NCBI GenBank assembly: GCA_022925895.1
Contig: JAKSYS010000114.1
Location: forward strand, 51,694-115,693
Direction: 5' to 3'
Source: Fragilaria crotonensis
Lineage: Eukaryota; Bacillariophyta; Fragilariophyceae; Fragilariales; Fragilariaceae
Length of the DNA: 64,000 nucleotides
Numbering within the stretch: position 1 is the first letter of the stretch; every line of letters begins with the position of its first letter. Below the pieces are notes generated by a model, which did no database searches, had not been told where the DNA came from, and saw only the letters and a list, made by a program, of their open reading frames with translations. This document shows, piece after piece, positions 23,993-35,581 of the stretch. The translations under genes and the position numbers were made by a program.

Positions 23993-24902
23993 GGGGAAAT
24001 TACAATTTAGTCCTTTTTTTAAAATTTTTCAAAGTAGTACAATGACTTACTATATTAGAATGTCGCTTTTTACTATTTAGTACAAATACGTTTGCACTTA
24101 CAATTTAGTCCATTTCTTTTGCCCACTTTTTACAATTTAGTCCATAATCACCAAAAATCCAATTTCCACGCCTGCCATCTTCACTTCTCACGAAATGAAT
24201 GGTACCCCGTCCTGTAGAAGACATCAAAATGAGCATCATTGCCGTCGCATAACAACTCCAAAACGGGGATCTCCAGGAAACAACTGAGTTCGCGCATGAC
24301 GAGAAGGCTTTCGTAAAGACAACATTGCCAAGAAGTTTGGTTTGAGGGGAGCGAGTGGTGTGACAGATGAGAGTGCAAAGATTTTTTCCATTTTCTGTGT
24401 TCGATGCAGTTGCCTCCAAACAATGAAGTCAACGCTACTGTGTATGAGGCAGTACGTCAAACACTGTTGTCGTGCACACCTGAAATTTGGTAACACCACA
24501 ATGAGATCATGAACAAAGAGCCATTTATGCAACAGACCTCTGTAGTCGGAAATTATGACCACGATCAATATCATTCATTAGTGTAAAGTTCTGAATAGTA
24601 TAAGTGAGATGTGAACACATTGGAAATGAAATGTTTGAGGAAAATGCGACGGCAATGATGCTCATTTTGATGTCTTCTACAGGATGGGGTACCATTCATT
24701 TCGTGAGAAGTGAAGATGGCAGGCGTGGAAATTGGATTTTTGGTGATTATGGACTAAATTGTAAAAAGTGGGCAAAAGAAATGGACTAAATTGTAAGTGC
24801 AAACGTATTTGTACTAAATAGTAAAAAGCGACATTCTAATATAGTAAGTCATTGTACTACTTTGAAAAATCTTTAAAAAAAGGACTAAATTGTAATTTCC
24901 CC
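23993..24902. mobile_element. Mutator-like MITE with 258 bp inverted repeats
   Basis: The left arm 23993-24250 is nearly a perfect inverted copy of the right arm 24644-24902, both starting GGGGAAATTACAATTTAGTC from the outside. The 9 bp TTTTTTTTA stands on both sides (23984-23992 and 24903-24911). Long arms plus a 9 bp target duplication are the hallmarks of Mutator-like elements. The 393 bp centre encodes no transposase, so this is a non-autonomous copy. The arms each contain the same short open stretch, which explains similar-looking short frames on opposite strands. Confidence 0.88.
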
Positions 24903-25117
24903 TTTTTTTTAATGTGGGACGAAGGAACGAATCTTCCCTTCTCAGAACTGCTCCGTCCTATCTGCATCGTCGCCCACGGCAGACGAAAGTTCCGATCCAG
25001 TATCCAACCTTCGTTGTGTGACAAGATTCGAGAACATCTAAAAGCAAAGTATCGCAAACTTTCATCAACCCTTCGAATCAAATTGAATCCAATATCAAAC
25101 ATCACCCATCAACTATC

Positions 25118-26849
25118 ATGCAGAACTCATCTCGCGATGCCACGGCATTCGTTGCTACAATTGCGGTGGTCGCTGCATCTGTTGTATCAACGTACGTCTT
25201 GACGAACTATTATCGCGATCTCAAGGATACCAAGAAACGTTTGGAGGAATACGAAGCAATGGTTGCTCAGCGTGAAAGGGCACTAGCGGCTCAGAAGGCC
25301 AATAAGGAACCGTCCGGTAAGCTTATCGACGACGTGACCATCGACAAGGTCTTCCTCTGGGAAGTCGAGAACCTTGGACATCGATTTGCTCCAGAAGGAG
25401 GCGACATGGAGAATACAATGAAATTGGGCGGTGCCATGATGCCTCGTTCGCGATTGGTTTCTGCTCTGGGATTCGGTGCGACACCCGAACCCCTTTCGGT
25501 CAACGCCTACAACAAGCTCATATCCAACCACGAATGCGTCCTCTCGGACCTAGTGCGAAAGCCAGGACAGAAGAACACGCACACACGAGCGTTTGTCCGT
25601 GCCGGACCGCGAAAGCACTTGCACTTTGACCCGGCCAACGTCAACGCAGCGATCGTTACCTGTGGAGGTCTTTGTCCCGGCCTCAACAACGTGGTGCGGG
25701 AGATTACCAATTCCTTGTGTCAGCTTTACAACATTGGTGGCAAGGTTTATGGGATCCGGGGCGGTTTCCGTGGATTTTATGATCCATTATTGCCACCTAT
25801 AGAGTTGACTCCTTTCATCGTAGAGGATATTCATCACCAGGGAGGAACCCTGCTGGGGTCTTCAAGGGGAGGTTTCGATCTTGAAAAGATTATTGGATTC
25901 ATCAGGCACAAAAGGATCAATCAGCTTTACGTAATCGGAGGAGACGGTACTCATCGCGGTGCCTTTGTGATTTATGAGGGCTGCATGGCGCAGGTGAGTT
26001 TTATGCTTCTTATTCATGCATTTCGAATAATGTCTCTAACACACCATCGCAATGCTCCAGGGAATCAAAATTGCAGTTGCAGGAGTCCCCAAAACTATCG
26101 ACAATGATGTCGATCACATCGATCGCTCGTTCGGATTCTCCACGGCCGTGGAAGGAGCTCAAGCTGCGATTCGATCTGCAAAGACCGAGGCCGTGTGCAA
26201 TCTTCCAAATGGCATTGGTATTGTAAAACTCATGGGTCGCTCTGCAGGCTTCATCGCTGTCCATGCGACCATGTCATCTGGAGATGTAGACTTGTGCTTG
26301 GTCCCTGAGGTTCCTATTGTCCTGGAGGGAGAGAATGGTTGTCTGCCTCACCTCAAGCGTCGAGTGGCGCAACAGGGATACGCAGTTGTTGTTGTCGCAG
26401 AAGGCGCTGGCGAGGAACTCCTTGGGGAGTCTGCCGAGAAGGATGCCAGCGGGAACAAGAAGTTGCCCAAGATTGGCGAATTTCTTCAGGAGAAAATCAC
26501 AGAATACTTCCAGCAAAATGGGGAGACGGCTACTGTCAAGTACATTGACCCGTCATACATGATTCGCTCCATTCCTGCCAACGCAGCCGACTCCCTCTAC
26601 TGCATGCAACTGGGTCAGAATGCTGTTCACGGAGCAATGGCTGGATTTACTGGTTTCTCGGTCGGACTCTGCAACAACCGCATGGTACTCTTGCCTATTC
26701 CTGATCTCGTCGCGACTTCTCCGCGGAATATGAACCCTCGTGGACGTACCTGGGAACGAGTTCTGGCCGTCACTCGCCAGCCCAACACCGTCAAACCCAG
26801 AGAACCTGGTGAAAAGGTTTATGACTCACATGCGCCCATGTTGCGATAG
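25118..26849 (+). CDS. PFK: Plant-type ATP-dependent 6-phosphofructokinase with N-terminal membrane anchor (2 exons)
   Basis: Exons 25118-25993 and 26061-26849 are joined over a 67 bp GT-AG intron in phase 0, giving 554 aa. It phosphorylates fructose 6-phosphate in glycolysis. GGDGT at residues 274-278 has Gly at the place where PPi-dependent enzymes have Asp, which points to ATP. PKTIDND at 302-308 carries the catalytic Asp residues and the Lys typical of the plant-type group. KLMGRSAGFIA and the NVVREITNSL region also match that group. Unusually, residues 9-33 form one hydrophobic helix followed by a charged, coiled-coil-like stretch, suggesting a membrane-tethered enzyme or a targeting anchor. 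The ATG at 25118 is the first in frame. Confidence 0.92.
25994..26060 (+). other. Intron of the phosphofructokinase gene
   Basis: The intron is 67 bp, starts GTGAGT and ends TGCTCCAG. It joins GCMAQ to GIKIAVAG. Confidence 0.9.
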
Positions 26850-28509
26850 CTTTTGCCTGTATCTTGACGAATTGCATAAGGCCGTGGGCTGTTGTTGCTT
26901 TCTGTGCCCTCACAACGATGTGGAAGTCCTTTCTATCAAGTAGCAAGTCGTTATGTTAGGATATTATTTCTAATTTTGCCTCTAGTGTCTATCCTCTTAC
27001 GGGGTTGACTCCCGTAGGTGCCAACCGTCGATACGTTTCTTCTTGTCTTTGACAATGTGGACTCCTACCTTGCCCAAGCTCCTTAAAACTTTAGAAGGTT
27101 ACATTGTTTAGATTGGGGAATGCTCAATGTTGACTGTTTGTTATTGAGTTGTTAAACAATCTGTTGCACCTCCATCAGATTTCATGCAACTAAGGTAACA
27201 ATGCCCAAACATGATGATGCTCGTTGTCTGCGAGGAACAAGAGAGTAGGCAAAAGCCTGCGCCCCCGGCGATTCGGAAGGAACGCCAAACGAAGCTTGTT
27301 CGCTGGATTGTTGTTTCAGTTGATTCAGTTGAATCGACCAGCAACATTTTGCTGTGAGTGTAATCACCGCAGCAGATTATGAGCTTGGAGGGGGATTATT
27401 AGAGGTATCAGTTGAATTTGAGAGTGGATAGCAGTTCCTTGGAAAGCTCAGGCTTGAGTGTTTTGTTCACTCCAAAGTTTCATTGTGAATTTGCAGGTGA
27501 GGGAATGGAGTACAATTGGACATTTGCAAAAACCAAAATGAGGATGGCCTTAATTTGTGAGAAGAAAGGAGATGTGAGGGATTCATGAAAAGGTGAAAGA
27601 CACATTGCTGTGCCCTTGACTTTGACCATTGGTTTGTCAAGGGAGAATTGATTGAGATCCAATAAACATACCATATCATGATTGTTGATAATGAGTCATT
27701 CTATTGTGAGAACTGTGAATGTGTAAGAGATGAAATGCACTGAGAACAAGGATAATTTGACATCCAGAATGACATCCACTATAGAACTTATTGAACAAAT
27801 GTTGCATTTGCACCACAATGTACCTTGGGCATGTTGATGGCGACAGGCCATACGCAATTTCGAAAACCAAAGCTGTGTCTCAAGTTTACATCAAATTTTT
27901 GTCTGTCAAAGGAAGGGCCTACGAACATGTCATGATTCTGTACGCGACGAGGAAAAGATGTTGTACCTGGTACCTGGTCCACGTACCTTAGATTACATAT
28001 ACCACAAGTAAGGTCATGCTGGTGATGACTCCAAGCCTTCAAGTGGTGAATAAAATGTTAAGAGCCTAAGCAGGTTTATTGAGCTAAATTTCTTTACTAG
28101 TATCACACACTTTTTCGAAGGGTTTCAACTCTACACCTGATCCCTTTTATCTAATTCAGAATTCAGAACTTCAAGTCCGATCCAGCCAAAAGCAGGTGTT
28201 ATTTGCGAACGTCTAAACGAAGGCAATGACAGCACTCGCACCAAGAAGTCACAGCAATGAATAATATTGCGATATTACATGAACGATAACATACACTATG
28301 TGAATATGTGTGCATACACTTCGAAAAGTACAAGTACTTCCGGAGTATACAGCGTACACAGACGGGTAGGCGATTTCATTGCATGACTCCATTGCATGAT
28401 TGCCCCGTCGTTAAGCCATTAGTTCAATCCTTCTCATTTCGACGAGAAGCGCATCAATCGCCTCGTTATAGCTATAGCAAGCTCCTTCGTTGGTGCCCAT
28501 CGGTTTTGT
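26850..28509. other. Intergenic, AT-rich
   Basis: This is the 3' flank of the phosphofructokinase gene followed by AT-rich DNA with only short, unconvincing frames. I see no RNA gene or mobile element with clear ends. Confidence 0.5.
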
Positions 28510-29019
28510 CTAGTCGTTTCGTTGCGCTACTCGTTGGATCCTCCTCTTCGCCACAACAAGCGAATCGATGGACTCGTCATCGCTCCAGTCAGCCCCTTCG
28601 TTGTCGATTGAGACATTTTGTTCTCCTTCCAATCCGCCGAGATGCAATGAGCTATCGAGGTAAGATGACGCAAAAAATAGGACATCATCACGGCTCAACT
28701 GGTCGAGCCCTTCTCGATCGCACAGACGGTGACTTGCGCTTGTGAAGTGGGTGATCCTTCCACCGAGTGCACTTGCGTTTGGTGTGGTATTGCACGCTGC
28801 TGACATGACGCAAGGCATTACCACGTACCTCGAGCATTGATTGTGGCCTGCTCCTGAAACGCAAGTCTTCTGGGTTGGGGGCGCGAAACAGATGCTTCCC
28901 TGGTCACATCCCGGTCGGCGCTTTTTCATACGGAGTGGGGATTGTGTGCCATCTGAAGCATTCACCCGTGCTGCTGATGGATCCGATTCCATGGTAAATG
29001 TAGAATGATTCTCGTTCAT
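28510..29019 (-). CDS. Possible small unknown protein
   Basis: An ATG-started frame of 169 aa on the minus strand. It is Ser/Asp-rich near the end (ADWSDDESIDSLV), has a basic C-terminus and has no domain I recognise. A second protein-like minus-strand stretch at 29064-29294 could be an upstream exon, since GTAAAG follows IRMS there, but a convincing join was not found. Treat it as a candidate only. Confidence 0.35.
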   Translation of the reverse strand: MNENHSTFTMESDPSAARVNASDGTQSPLRMKKRRPGCDQGSICFAPPTQKTCVSGAGHNQCSRYVVMPCVMSAACNTTPNASALGGRITHFTSASHRLCDREGLDQLSRDDVLFFASSYLDSSLHLGGLEGEQNVSIDNEGADWSDDESIDSLVVAKRRIQRVAQRND

Positions 29020-30044
29020 TTCTCAAGACTTCGGTTGTACTCCACAAATTTGTGTTCAGATAATTATTTGTAGCTTTGTTGAAGTAACACGGCGGCAGGC
29101 TTTTCTATACGTTCTCTGCAATCTGTTTTGACCTTTACAGACATCCGGATCTCATCGAACGAGCATACTCCGGCTACTCCGAATTGGTACATTCTTGCTC
29201 TGTGCTGTGAAGTTTCGGTTCCAACAAGGATGCCACTCGCACTTTTGCTGTGCTGACGTGTGACTTCAACCGAAGGCTGGTTGACACGGGTCACCTGTCG
29301 ATCGACAGCTGCTATTGAAGGACATCAGGAAGTCTACTTAGGCTATAGCTTACCGTTGATAAAAACTGAACTGTTCGGAACAGTTTCGTTTTCTTGTTCT
29401 ATGTCTGAACTGCGAGTTTCTTAAGCCCTTAGAGTACCACTTACAGACTTACAGTATGCAGTAAGAACCAAATACCTCTTCACAGGCAGCGCAAAGAAGA
29501 AATTTCACCTTGCGAACGTATGTCTTGCGAACATTTTTTTTGTCAAAAAAGAACATTGAGCAATGACTATGCGAGTGTCGAAGATATCAGCGGGAGCAAT
29601 CTTCAACTGGGTGGTGATGAGTGGCACGACGCAGGGAATCAGGCATCCGAAACGTTTTTGTCACCGTTTTTCGTAATAGATACTCATTCTGTATACTCGT
29701 ATATAACTGTACCACTACGAACTATGAAGATTCAACATATTCCAGTACGAGTACTTGTACTCCTTTACATCAAATACAGTACTCAATCGAATACAGGACA
29801 GCAGGACAGGCGACACCCGTGTAGCGTGTACACGTAGCGTGTAGGGGGGAAATGAGACATGTGTTGACATGTTACACTAAAATCCTGCCACCGTACAGCG
29901 TTAACGATTAGCAATCTCGCATTCACCTTATTCCTTTCTAATAGGACTCTGCCATACCCGGTAGATACCACCAGCTTCGATACCATACATGTAATTGGTA
30001 CTCGGGGTATAGGTATCACGGTTCGCAGAGTCCTCGACATCAAC
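29020..30044. other. Intergenic, upstream of the thiouridylase gene
   Basis: Apart from the possible exon at 29064-29294 (-), no coding stretch is supported. The last 350 bp is rich in GTAC motifs. Confidence 0.45.
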
Positions 30045-31331
30045 ATGACGACAATGACGACCCAACTGAAGCGCAAAGTTGCCGTTGCTATGAGTGGTGG
30101 TGTCGACTCTGCGGTTGCCGCTCTCCTCCTCCAAAACAACCCGATCAATGAAGTCGTCGCCCTGCACATGACGAACTGGAATCCTCAGGATGAAGAAAAC
30201 TCACCTCATCAGGGTTGTCTCGAGCAAGACGAGAAAGACGTGGTCGCAGTTTGCCAACATTTGTCCCTGCCTCTGCACAAGACATCGTTTGCGGCCGAAT
30301 ACTGGACTGGTGTCTTTGAACCTTTCGTCGACGAAATAGCCGCTGGATATACGCCTAATCCGGACGTGCGTTGCAACTCGGTTGTCAAATTTGGTGCCAT
30401 GAAGAAGTATGCTCATGACCGACTAGGTGTCGATTACATTGCGACTGGTCACTATGCCAGGCTATGGAATACTGACCTTGAGCCAATACAAGATGTTGAG
30501 CTTGCAATCGAAGAGCATAGTTGGCTATATGCATGGGGTGGAGTGGACAACCCCTTGTTACTGGCGGGTGTTGACAAAACAAAGGATCAGTCGTACTTTC
30601 TTGCTGGTGTTCAAGGGAGTAACTTCAGAAATGTTTTGTTTCCTCTTGGGGATTTCATGAAAACCGGTGAACAGACTGCAGTGCGGACTATCGCACATGA
30701 GGCTGAGCTACCGAACGCCTCTAGACGCGAATCGATGGGCATTTGCTTTGTTGGCAAACGCCGATTTGGGTCGTTTATTTCCCAATACCTTCCGTCTGTA
30801 CCGCCGCCCGGAAATTTTATTGACGTGGACACTAGGAAAATTGTGGGTCAACATGCAGGTTCTCTTCTCTATACTGTGGGTCAAGGTGCCAAGATCAGCG
30901 GTGCCCCACAGAAATGGTTTGTCGTGGGGAAGGATACCAACCACAATGTTCTGGTATGTGCAGGGACGCACCACCCGGCTCTGTATTCAGATGAAATGGT
31001 TATTCACGAGTTGGTGTGGATTGGAGGTGATCTTCCCCAGCCTTTGCAAAACGGCGGCCGACTACGTTTACACTGTCGTATAAGGCACTTGCAACCCCTC
31101 ATTCCCTGTGAGATGACTATAGTTGAGGGATCGTCGTCGTTTCTCGTTCGTATGGATTGTCCAGCGCGTGCCATTACGCCTGGACAAATGGCAGTATTTT
31201 ACGTCGGCGATGTTTGCTTAGGAGGAGGAGCCATCGCTGAGCGAGGTGGTTCGTACCACGAACGTGGACTTGATCTACCGACGTCACTCCATCCGGCGGG
31301 GCATAACGACTTGAGCGTACTCACTCCATAG
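30045..31331 (+). CDS. mnmA: tRNA-specific 2-thiouridylase (MnmA/TRMU family)
   Basis: Single-exon gene of 428 aa, close to the family length. The enzyme adenylates and thiolates U34 of tRNAs for Lys, Glu and Gln. The N-terminal PP-loop SGGVDSAVAA starts at about residue 19. The first catalytic Cys is in NPDVRCNSVVKFG and the second is in MGICFVGKRRFG. The C-terminal beta-barrel ends the protein. In eukaryotes this family works in mitochondria or plastids. Only about 12 residues precede the PP-loop region, so a targeting peptide is short or missing from this model. The start is the ATG at 30045; a second in-frame ATG follows 9 bases later. It is convergent with the next gene, only 53 bp away. 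Confidence 0.93.
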   Translation: MTTMTTQLKRKVAVAMSGGVDSAVAALLLQNNPINEVVALHMTNWNPQDEENSPHQGCLEQDEKDVVAVCQHLSLPLHKTSFAAEYWTGVFEPFVDEIAAGYTPNPDVRCNSVVKFGAMKKYAHDRLGVDYIATGHYARLWNTDLEPIQDVELAIEEHSWLYAWGGVDNPLLLAGVDKTKDQSYFLAGVQGSNFRNVLFPLGDFMKTGEQTAVRTIAHEAELPNASRRESMGICFVGKRRFGSFISQYLPSVPPPGNFIDVDTRKIVGQHAGSLLYTVGQGAKISGAPQKWFVVGKDTNHNVLVCAGTHHPALYSDEMVIHELVWIGGDLPQPLQNGGRLRLHCRIRHLQPLIPCEMTIVEGSSSFLVRMDCPARAITPGQMAVFYVGDVCLGGGAIAERGGSYHERGLDLPTSLHPAGHNDLSVLTP

Positions 31332-31384
31332 TTGTCTTGTTTTTCTACATTTCATAAAAGTACCAAGATGTGGACGAGTTATAG

Positions 31385-32173
31385 TTAATACTCTTCATCC
31401 TCATCCTTCCTAAACATGGCGCCAGCTGCTGACCCAATCATGAGAATCCCCAGAGCCGGTTGCACGACGGGTTCGAAAATGTTGTTGAAAGCAATTTGAA
31501 TGGTTTCATCTTTCAATACATATTGACCGAAGATTCCCGCCAAGAACCAAACAAGCAAGGCCATAACCACAAAGAAATCGATCGTAACAATGGTCGAGAT
31601 AGCGCCTGATACAGACTTGGGGATGCTTATTCCTCCCTCTTCGTCATCGTTGTCCTTGTCTTCTTTGTCCTTCTCCTTTTCGGCGACTCTGAAGGATTTA
31701 GCGTCGGCCAAAAGTTGTTCAAGAGAATCCCGTTTCGTACCAGAGGATTCGACGACGACGTAGTCGTACTCGTCGTTGTCTTCCTCTTCATCTGCATCGA
31801 CATACTCCCACTCGTCATCGTCCTCCTCGTCTTCTTCGTCCTCATCTACTGTCTCCGTAGTTCCTGATATGACGTCTCGTACGTCCTGAATCTTGAACTC
31901 AACCACATCATCATCTCGCGGTTTCAGTTCGATTGATTCCACCACCACTGGTGGTGGTGGAGGAGGGACTGCTTCAGCGATTCGTTCGGCATCCTTGCGC
32001 ACACGTCGTTTCCGTGCTGGACTACCGCCGCCCTCCGCGTGTCGAAGCCAAGGATTCCTTTCTACACTTGTTGGTACTGTCGGCCGAAACGACGCAGCTC
32101 TCGGCAACACGGACTGAAATGCCAAACATGATGATGAAAGCAACAGCAGGAGGAGGGCTTTACGACACAACAT
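31385..32173 (-). CDS. Plastid-targeted acidic membrane protein, unknown function
   Basis: 262 aa from the ATG at 32171-32173. I prefer this start over one 63 bp upstream because it begins a clean signal peptide (MLCRKALLLLLLSSSCLA). The cleavage region SSSCLAFQS matches the ASAFAP-type motif with Phe at +1, which sends proteins into diatom plastids, and a basic transit-like stretch follows. The middle is very acidic (Asp/Glu runs about 105-140). Two transmembrane helices near the C-terminus (DFFVVMALLVWFLAGIFG and VVQPALGILMIGSAAGAMF) place it in a plastid membrane. I do not recognise the family. Confidence 0.82.
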   Translation of the reverse strand: MLCRKALLLLLLSSSCLAFQSVLPRAASFRPTVPTSVERNPWLRHAEGGGSPARKRRVRKDAERIAEAVPPPPPPVVVESIELKPRDDDVVEFKIQDVRDVISGTTETVDEDEEDEEDDDEWEYVDADEEEDNDEYDYVVVESSGTKRDSLEQLLADAKSFRVAEKEKDKEDKDNDDEEGGISIPKSVSGAISTIVTIDFFVVMALLVWFLAGIFGQYVLKDETIQIAFNNIFEPVVQPALGILMIGSAAGAMFRKDEDEEY

Positions 32174-32838
32174 GGTGGCAATTGTTATATAATTACAGTA
32201 GAACGACCGATGGGCATCCAGCGGATCTTTTTCCACAGCACATACTGAATGAGAGGTTGTCCGTGTTGAATGTTGAACAACCGTCGGATCTGCATCCCAT
32301 CATCCGGGATGTCAACTTACCGGTACTGATTACTGGAGTACCAGTACTGCGTTACTGAGGGTTCGTGTGGACATGCGCTTTTAGTCGCGCAAGGCAAACG
32401 TGCAGCGACAAAGAAAATTCCAGAAGAAGCAGAACTGTTTTCTAATTAGCAGGTCCGAGTACTGTAGTCTATTCCAAACCGCCAGAAAGAAACACTGAGA
32501 CGGCCAGGCTTGCCAGCTCAAGACACAAACGCTCTATGCATACGATACTTGTATTGTACCGCTGTACCGGGTATGGTCCACACGACACATCGACGCACCA
32601 AATTTTCACAGCAGTGAAAACTCAGTGCTTCCACTTGCGAAAGGCTAAGAGGTCACCATCCCAACTCCAAGCCGATTGAGCCCTCTGTAAAGCAGGGTGC
32701 GCTGCAAAGATCTCCCGCCTTCTCCTCCATTTCGCATTCTAGGGCCGTCAACGTCATCATTACATCATTCTTGGACGACAAGTGTCGACTTTGTGTTGTA
32801 CAGTTTGCATGAGCACGTGACAGAGCGAAGGAAGCAGA
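32174..32838. other. Divergent promoter region
   Basis: 665 bp separate the divergent starts of the plastid membrane protein (-) and the diacylglycerol kinase (+). No coding stretch is supported. GTAC-type motifs occur near 32325-32350 and 32550. Confidence 0.5.
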
Positions 32839-35581
32839 ATGGACGACAATAAATGTGAATCAGAAGTTGTGCGTATGGAGCACGAAAGCCCATCGGAGCG
32901 AATTTCCTATTATGCGTACCAAGAACTCAGCCATGCCTTGCACGAATATTACCTCGGAATCGACGCTGATATGGTGCTTATTACTCTGTCTCTGTTCATT
33001 TTCTCTGTGCTGATACTATCACCTCGAAGTTCCTTTCGGGGTTTGAGTTTGAATCGAAGACGCGTGCATCCAGATTTTCAGGCGTGGTCAGAACACCAGG
33101 ATCAACACGCGGAGGGTGAAGAAGGTCTCAGTAGCACTCGAACCACGTCGACGAACAATTCCATGTATGCCGACGAAGAAGAGACGGACGAAGAGAAATT
33201 TGAAAAACACTGGCCGACGATTTGTGCGTCCGGCTACCGCCGTCTAGTCCTGCCTCCGGAATGCAAGCTGGTCTATGTTCCTGCCTTTATAAAGCGACAG
33301 AAGGAAGAACAGAGAAAGGAGAAGCATGCGCGGAGCCAAAATGCTGAAATTACGGATGATGATCATCCTCTAACGCGTTTGAAAATATACTCAGAACAGC
33401 TGTTGCATTTACTTCGGACATTTCTGAGCTACGATTACATGAAAGCGGGGCAAATGCTCATCAACTGGATTCAATGCTGGTTGAGACTGAAACAGAGAAA
33501 AGCAACTGCACATTTTGTTGAAGATGTGGACGAGGATGATGCGCTCGCCCCGACCCCTATGAAGCGAAATGAAGGTACGGTGCTCGCACCGGAGCCAGTG
33601 GAGACTGATTTGCTTCGAGAGGTCAGTGACATGAGTGACGTCTACCACAGCGTTTCTGGCAGTGACGACGACGAAAACGACGTTGGACCTCTGCAAGTTA
33701 ACCACCCTCCATCCCATCGTCATCCGGGAAAGAAAAAGGATGCTCTCGACACTTATCGGTCGGCGACGCAACAGATTGGTCCATTGACTCCCACAAAACC
33801 AACATTTTTGGCAGCACCGACGAGCCCTCAGATGCTGACTCCGCGCCAGGATGAAGAGGATCTGCTAGAGTCAAATCGTTTACGAAACGATTCCGTGGGT
33901 ATGACCTTTTTTGACGCAGCTCATTCCAAGGCTTCCCTGCGGAGATTGAATGTTGAGGTTCCCGTACCAGATCGGTAAGTGTCGAGAACTTAGTTATTTC
34001 TCAGGACGTGCTTGTGATTTCTGATGGCGTTTCCCAAACATGCTTAACAGGAACGGCTATATTCTTGGAGATGATTTCCTACCTAACAATCGTCACACGC
34101 CATTGCTCGTGTTCGTGAATTCGCGGTCAGGACCGCAACAAGGTGACCTCCTTGTTGGGCAGCTTCGCCGTCTCTTGAATCCGATTCAAGTGTGGGATCT
34201 GGACGATGGGAGCCCTGAACGAGTCCTGGAATCGTTTTGCGCCCTGAGTCGGTTGCGGATATTAGTATGTGGTGGAGATGGCACAGTCAGCTGGATTATC
34301 AGTTGTTTGGAAAAAATGAAGATTGAACGATGGCCGCCCATAGCCATTCTCCCACTCGGAACTGGAAACGATTTGGCTAGAATTCACGGTTGGGGCGGAG
34401 GTTACAACAATGAATCATTGCTCGCTATTCTGGAACAAATCTCGGAAGCCTACATTTCGTTGCTTGACCGATGGGAAATGAAGATTGAGAGCAAAAAGGG
34501 TCAGATCCAAGCTACCAAGTCGTTTTTTAACTACGTAGGCGTGGGTGCCGATGCACAAGCAGCGTTACAGGTTCACATGTTGCGTGAAAGCAAACCCAAC
34601 TTGTTCTTTTCTCGCCTCGTGAACAAGATGTGGTACCTCATCTTTGGGGCCGAGGAAGTCATCAAGGAATCAAACATCAACTTGACAAAGGAAATTACCT
34701 TGATTGCGGACGGAGTGGAAGTGCCCCTACCTCATGATTCTCAGGGCATTATTCTGCTAAATGTTGATTCGTTTGCCGGTGGTGTTCCGATGTGGGCTCT
34801 TGGAGTGAAGCAAGATGCCGGCCATCACAGCGCGACAAGCTCTCCTGGCGGAAAGTCGTTTAGCAGCCTGAGAGAGGCTGAATGTATTTACCCAATATCT
34901 CCCCGACGTGTTCGAAGCATGACGTAAGTTGGTTTGGCCAAAACTGCTGTCTCCCTTGTGTCAAGTGCCTCATCCCTTTCATATCAGCCATCTTTTGACC
35001 GATGTTTCCCGCCATCAAGATTTTCAAGGGAGAATAGCATCGAAGACTTTCAGCAACTTTCGGAGGAAAACAAGCACGATCAATTATTTGCATGTGACCG
35101 ACCTAGCAGTTGTCAGGACGGCATTCTCGACATTGTGTCGGTTCGTGGTACTTTCCATTTGGGCCAGATTCGTGTGGGATTGAGCAATGCAACAAGGGTA
35201 TGCCAAGCTAGTGAGGTAAAAATCATCATCAAGAAGAAGGTTGCTACTCAGATTGATGGCGAACCTTGGCGTCAAAATACATGCACCATGACAATTTCCC
35301 GCAAGAAGGACCCCGCAGTAATGTTGCACCGATCTGCCGACGAGAGTGGCGGAGTTGAGACCGAAATGGCCAAGCTACTGGATTGGGCCGAGGACCGCAA
35401 TATCATTGATCGAAGCGTGCACGACGTTCTCATGAAGGAGTTCAGCCGACGCATTGAAAGTAAGAAACGTGAACGCCGAGTGAAATCACAAGACAACCTT
35501 ATGCATACCCTAAAGCGAGCGATGCTGAGTGGAGGAGGTGGCGCAACGCAAGGTACATTTCCAGGAACTCTTTCATTCTAA
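32839..35581 (+). CDS. Diacylglycerol kinase with N-terminal membrane helix (3 exons)
   Basis: Exons 32839-33974, 34051-34923 and 34966-35581 join into one frame of 874 aa. The enzyme turns diacylglycerol into phosphatidic acid. A hydrophobic helix at about residues 40-60 (ADMVLITLSLFIFSVLIL) probably anchors it. A long acidic, low-complexity linker follows. The catalytic domain begins at LLVFVNSRSGPQ (about 392), with CGGDGTVSW at about 452-460 and LPLGTGNDLAR for ATP binding. The accessory domain runs through LLNVDSFAGG to QDGILDIVSVRG and QIDGEPW. No C1 zinc fingers are visible, unlike most animal enzymes. The C-terminus is basic. Confidence 0.9.
33975..34050 (+). other. Intron 1 of the diacylglycerol kinase gene
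   Basis: The intron is 76 bp, starts GTAAGT and ends CTTAACAG, and lies in phase 2. It joins VPVPD to RNGYILG. Confidence 0.88.
34924..34965 (+). other. Intron 2 of the diacylglycerol kinase gene (42 bp)
   Basis: The donor GTAAGT follows the codons for RSM. The only nearby acceptor that restores the downstream frame is GTGTCAAG at 34965, giving a 42 bp intron. The better-looking acceptor CATATCAG at 34987 would put exon 3 in a frame with an early stop. Confidence 0.65.

Noticed and set aside
24105-24789. Two similar short proteins on opposite strands
   Set aside because: They are the same open stretch in the two inverted arms of the Mutator-like MITE.
25931-26100. PPi-dependent phosphofructokinase
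   Set aside because: The nucleotide loop reads GGDGT, with Gly where PPi enzymes have Asp; the Lys in PKTIDND is shared with plant ATP-dependent enzymes.
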